Shown here piece by piece: positions 13,224-16,352 of a DNA stretch of 16,352 nt (position 1 is the first letter of the stretch; each line of letters begins with the position of its first letter). Where the stretch lies: the NCBI GenBank assembly GCA_023422955.1, contig JAFAGG010000012.1:1-16352 (forward strand). Reading direction: 5' to 3'. The notes beneath the pieces are model-generated. The model did no database searches, was not told the DNA's origin, and worked only from the letters and a program-made list of their open reading frames with translations. Origin of the DNA: Pseudomonadota bacterium (GTDB taxonomy: Bacteria; Pseudomonadota; Gammaproteobacteria; Burkholderiales; Burkholderiaceae_D). The position numbers were made by a program, and so were the translations under genes.

Positions 13224-16148
13224 TCAACTGCGGGCAGCATCGTCGCCAGGCTCGGGCAATGCCGCCGCCAGCACTTCCGCCAGATGCAGCGTGCGACGCT
13301 CGGTCCCCTGGTGTATCTGTTCCCGGCAACTGAAGCCATTGACCAGGATGCGCGTATCGGGCGTAGCTTCACGAACCGCAGGCAGCAGCACTTTCTCCCC
13401 TATGCGTCTTGAAGCTTCCACGTTTTCAGGTGCGAATCCGTAGGCACCGGCCATGCCGCAGCAGCCGGAATCCAGTATCTTCACCTTCATGCCGGTCTTG
13501 CCTAATACGTGGCGTTCCGTGTCGAGGCCGATGATGGCGCGGTGATGGCAATGCGCATGCACGATGGCTTCGCCCCTGATCTCGGGCGGGATGTAATTCA
13601 CCTGTTCGAGAAATTCGCTGAACAGGAAAGATTGCCTGCTTAATTTTTCAGCAAGCTGGTCGCCGGGGAAAAGACTGAGCAGTTCATCGCGAAATACCGA
13701 CAGGCAGCTCGGCTCCAGTCCGACCAGCGGAACGCCGGCTTCGATGTCGTCGCGTAGCGTTTCCATGATCTCGACGAATTGCCGACGCGCCTGATCCAGC
13801 ATGCCGAAGTCGTAGAGGGGGCGACCGCAGCATAAGGCTTGCCTTGGTATCGTGACCTGGAAGCCGGCATGCTCCAGCACCCTAACTGCCGCCTGCGCAA
13901 CTTCCGGATGGAAGTGATTATTGAAAGTGTCGGGCCACAGCAGTACTTTCTGCGCCGAGGCATGGCGCGTGCCGCGCTGCTGGAACCACTTGCGAAAGGT
14001 CTGTTTGGCAAACACCGGTATCTGTCGCTCGGGCGCGATGTCGGCGACTTTCTTCACCAGCGTTCTCAAGCCCGGTGTTTGCGTGAAGAAGTTGGTCAGG
14101 CGCGGCATCATCGCACCGATGCGTGCCCAGCGATGAATCAGGCCTATCGTATAAGCCCGGCGCGGCCGGCAATGCGTCTGGTAATACTGCGCCATGAACT
14201 CCGCCTTGTAAGTCGCCATGTCCACCGACACCGGGCATTCGGTCTTGCAGCTCTTGCAGGACAGGCAGGTGTCCAGCGCATCTTTGACATGTTCATTGCT
14301 GCAGTCATGCGCCATCGGCGAATCCGCATTCATCATTTCGAACAGCAGGCGCGCACGGCCGCGGGTGGAATCCTTTTCTTCGCCGGTGCCGCGATAGCTC
14401 GGGCACATCGCGCCGCCTTCTATGCGACGGCACTTGCCGGCGCCGACGCAGCGCTGCGCGGCCTGCAGCAGGCTGCCATTGTCGCGGGCAAAGGAGAAAT
14501 GCAGAGGCTTGAGGTTGACGGGGCGATACTCGGGCCCGACGCGCAGATTGGCATGCAGCGGATACGCATCGATCAGCTTGCCGGGGTTCATGCGATTGTC
14601 CGGGTCCCAGATGCGCTTGAATTCGCGGAAGGCTGCCATCAGTTCATCGCCGAACATGAGCGGCAGCAGTTCGGCACGAGCCTGACCATCACCATGCTCA
14701 CCTGACAGCGAGCCGCCGTAAGCGACCACCAGTTCTGCCGCTTCCACCAGAAAACGGCGCCAGTGCGTAACGGACTCCTCGGTGCTGAAATCGAAAGTGA
14801 CGCGGCCATGAATGCAGCCATCGCCGAAATGGCCGTAGAGCGAGGCATCGTAGCCATACTTGTCGAGCAGCTTCTGATAGTCGCGCAGATAGTCGCCCAG
14901 GCGGTTCGGATCGACCGCCGCATCTTCCCAGCCCGCGTAGGTTTCCGGCTGGCCCGGCACTGCATTGCGCGCCGAAGAGCCGGCTTCGCGTATGGCCCAC
15001 ACGCGGTTCTGGTCCGCCTTGTCGAGATAAATCTGTCGTCCCACGGTGAACGGCAATTGCGCCTCGACCAGCGCATTCGCCTTGGCTTGCGCTTCTTCCA
15101 GCGTTTCGCCGCCGAACTCCACCAGCAACCATGCATCGCCGCCCGGCAGCAGCGCGATATCGCCCAGTTGCAAGTTCTTGCGGCGCATGTCGTCGATCAT
15201 GCTCTTGTCCAGACCTTCCAGGCAGATGTTGCCGAAAGGGAGAATGGCCGGCGTCTGGTCGGCAGCCTGGTAAATGTCGGGATAACCGAGCACCACCAAT
15301 ACGCGCACCGGCGGGCTATGAACCAGCTTGGTTTCCGCCTGCAACACCATCACGCAGGTGCCTTCGCTGCCGACCAGGGCACGCGCGACATTGAAGCCGT
15401 TCTCCGGCAGCAGTTCATCGAGGTTGTAGCCGGACACGCGCCGCTTGATGGTGGGGAAGCGATTGCGCACATGCTCCGCATATTGGTCGCGCAGGGTTTT
15501 CAGGCGACGATAGATGTCGCCGCGCCGTCCGCCTTCGGCAATGATCTGCTCCAGTTCCTTTTCGGAAGTCGGGCCGACCCACATGCGCAAGCCGTCATAA
15601 GTCAGGATTTCCATGCGCGCTATGTTGTCGACGGTCTTGCCGGCCATTACCGAGTGCGCGCCGCAGGAATTGTTGCCTATCATGCCGCCCAATGTGCAGC
15701 GACTGTGCGTGGCCGGATCGGGACCGAAGGTCAGGCGATGCGCTTCGGCTGCATGGCGCAGCGCATCACAGATCACACCGGGTTCCACGCGCGCGAGGCG
15801 CTGCTGCGGATCGACCGACAGGACTCGGTTCAGATACTGGGAGGTATCGATGACGACCGCGACGTTGCAAGTCTGGCCGCACAAGGAGGTGCCCGCACCG
15901 CGCGCGAGTATCGGCGCCTGATGCCGGCGGCAAATTTCCACCGTCCTGACCAGGTCTTCCACGGTACGCGGAATTACCACGCCTATCGGCACTTGCCGGT
16001 AGTTCGATGCATCGGTGGCATACAGCGAACGGCTGCCGCCATCGAAGCGGACTTCGCCGTTGATGCCGGCTGCCAGTTCATCGGCGAGTGCACGGGCATC
16101 GATGTCGAGTTCAGGCGGATGGAAAGCAGAGGTTTCAGTGAGACCCAC
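13224..16148 (-). CDS. FAD- and Fe-S-containing D-2-hydroxyacid dehydrogenase (YdiJ/Dld-like)
   Basis: The 974-aa single-chain enzyme combines GlcD-type and GlcF-type modules. A PCMH-type FAD domain spans about 50-280 (PRTVEDLVRTVEICRRHQAP, RGAGTSLCGQ, GGMIGNNSCGAHS). The FAD-linked oxidase C-terminal domain has the metal/substrate motif GHFGDGCIHG (439-448) and GEHGDGQAR (483-491). Two ferredoxin-like clusters follow: C567/C573/C582-P, and C628, C631, C634 and C638-P. Two CCG-type cysteine-rich segments are present (CCGRPLYDFG at 773, CCGMAGAYGF at 896). It likely oxidises D-2-hydroxyglutarate or D-lactate to the 2-oxoacid and passes electrons to the respiratory chain. Overall length and layout resemble E. 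coli YdiJ more than short D-lactate dehydrogenases, but the substrate is not decided by sequence. No signal peptide is visible. It starts with GTG (16148), supported by AAGGA 7 nt upstream, and stands alone. Confidence 0.9.
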   Translation of the reverse strand: MGLTETSAFHPPELDIDARALADELAAGINGEVRFDGGSRSLYATDASNYRQVPIGVVIPRTVEDLVRTVEICRRHQAPILARGAGTSLCGQTCNVAVVIDTSQYLNRVLSVDPQQRLARVEPGVICDALRHAAEAHRLTFGPDPATHSRCTLGGMIGNNSCGAHSVMAGKTVDNIARMEILTYDGLRMWVGPTSEKELEQIIAEGGRRGDIYRRLKTLRDQYAEHVRNRFPTIKRRVSGYNLDELLPENGFNVARALVGSEGTCVMVLQAETKLVHSPPVRVLVVLGYPDIYQAADQTPAILPFGNICLEGLDKSMIDDMRRKNLQLGDIALLPGGDAWLLVEFGGETLEEAQAKANALVEAQLPFTVGRQIYLDKADQNRVWAIREAGSSARNAVPGQPETYAGWEDAAVDPNRLGDYLRDYQKLLDKYGYDASLYGHFGDGCIHGRVTFDFSTEESVTHWRRFLVEAAELVVAYGGSLSGEHGDGQARAELLPLMFGDELMAAFREFKRIWDPDNRMNPGKLIDAYPLHANLRVGPEYRPVNLKPLHFSFARDNGSLLQAAQRCVGAGKCRRIEGGAMCPSYRGTGEEKDSTRGRARLLFEMMNADSPMAHDCSNEHVKDALDTCLSCKSCKTECPVSVDMATYKAEFMAQYYQTHCRPRRAYTIGLIHRWARIGAMMPRLTNFFTQTPGLRTLVKKVADIAPERQIPVFAKQTFRKWFQQRGTRHASAQKVLLWPDTFNNHFHPEVAQAAVRVLEHAGFQVTIPRQALCCGRPLYDFGMLDQARRQFVEIMETLRDDIEAGVPLVGLEPSCLSVFRDELLSLFPGDQLAEKLSRQSFLFSEFLEQVNYIPPEIRGEAIVHAHCHHRAIIGLDTERHVLGKTGMKVKILDSGCCGMAGAYGFAPENVEASRRIGEKVLLPAVREATPDTRILVNGFSCREQIHQGTERRTLHLAEVLAAALPEPGDDAARS

Positions 16149-16352
16149 GGGAGCTTCCTTGCTTGTTCAAATGAAATGGCGCAGCCAGTGCCGCTGCTGC
16201 CTGCAGCATACTTCAGTCAGGGTAATCCTGTGGTGATGATACTGCCGACGCTACCGACGCTGAGCTGGCAGTGGCGATCCGGCTATCCTCCTGGAGGCTA
16301 AGCGCTCTATGAGGCGGCTACACGGGCAGTCGGCCTCAGCACGACCCTCATT
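16149..16352. other. Window edge upstream of the dehydrogenase gene
   Basis: This 204-nt region should contain the promoter of the dehydrogenase gene. It holds a CCTCC-T-GGAGG palindrome at 16287-16297. A plus-strand ATG at 16309 lies 11 nt after that GGAGG, but only 14 codons are visible and nothing identifies it as a gene. Confidence 0.5.
16156..16160 (-). promoter_or_regulatory. Ribosome binding site deciding the GTG start of the dehydrogenase
   Basis: AAGGA on the minus strand lies 7 nt before the GTG at 16148. It supports this non-ATG initiation codon; the N-terminus it gives leads directly into the expected FAD domain. Confidence 0.65.

Noticed and set aside
16309..16352. Possible plus-strand gene start (ATG with GGAGG 11 nt upstream)
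   Set aside because: Only 14 codons are visible before the window ends, the spacing is long, and the residues match nothing I recognise.

Overview
GC-rich bacterial chromosome segment with six densely packed gene blocks. The Bug/TctC-type solute-binding protein, the tandem cyanophycin synthetase genes and the gene style point to a betaproteobacterium of the order Burkholderiales. I lean towards Oxalobacteraceae, but that finer placement is an impression and not a demonstrated result. There are no rRNAs, tRNAs, CRISPR arrays, transposases or phage genes.

Left half (1-8230), a cyanophycin locus. Two cyanophycin synthetase-family genes lie in tandem on the minus strand, 55 nt apart. The upstream one (2918-5158, 746 aa) keeps a canonical N-terminal domain, including an HxxEH motif. 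Its Mur-ligase-like half is degenerate and its C-terminal lid domain is missing. The downstream one (298-2862, 854 aa) is the mirror image: intact ATP-grasp and Mur-ligase halves, but a diverged N-terminal domain in which HxxEH has become HxxES. Divergently, across a 307-nt intergenic region, lie an ABC exporter-type half-transporter with a soluble N-terminal extension and a four-cysteine zinc ribbon (5466-7766), and a DUF1854 protein (7763-8230) coupled to it by an ATGA overlap. I recall this ABC/DUF1854 pair as recurrently associated with cyanophycin genes, but its function is not established. No cyanophycinase or isoaspartyl dipeptidase is in the window.

Middle (8231-11703), an aldarate catabolism module. 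A galactarate/L-talarate dehydratase of the enolase superfamily (9454-10602) is followed by a periplasmic Bug-type binding protein (8407-9369) and a strong rho-independent terminator. A divergent LacI-family regulator (10702-11703) faces them. The shared intergenic region holds a near-perfect 18-bp palindrome lying over the spacer and -10 of a sigma70-like promoter for the dehydratase, which suggests simple repression relieved by a sugar-acid ligand.

Right half (11704-16352). A soluble GAF-domain histidine kinase with no adjacent response regulator (11709-12947) converges on the LacI gene with a 5-nt gap. It is followed by a large FAD plus Fe-S dehydrogenase of the D-2-hydroxyacid/D-2-hydroxyglutarate (YdiJ/Dld-like) type (13224-16148, GTG start). 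The remaining edges, 1-297 and 16149-16352, carry no gene I can support.

The observation most worth following up is the complementary decay of the two cyanophycin synthetases beside an uncharacterised ABC/DUF1854 pair. It suggests a two-subunit synthetase with a dedicated membrane partner.
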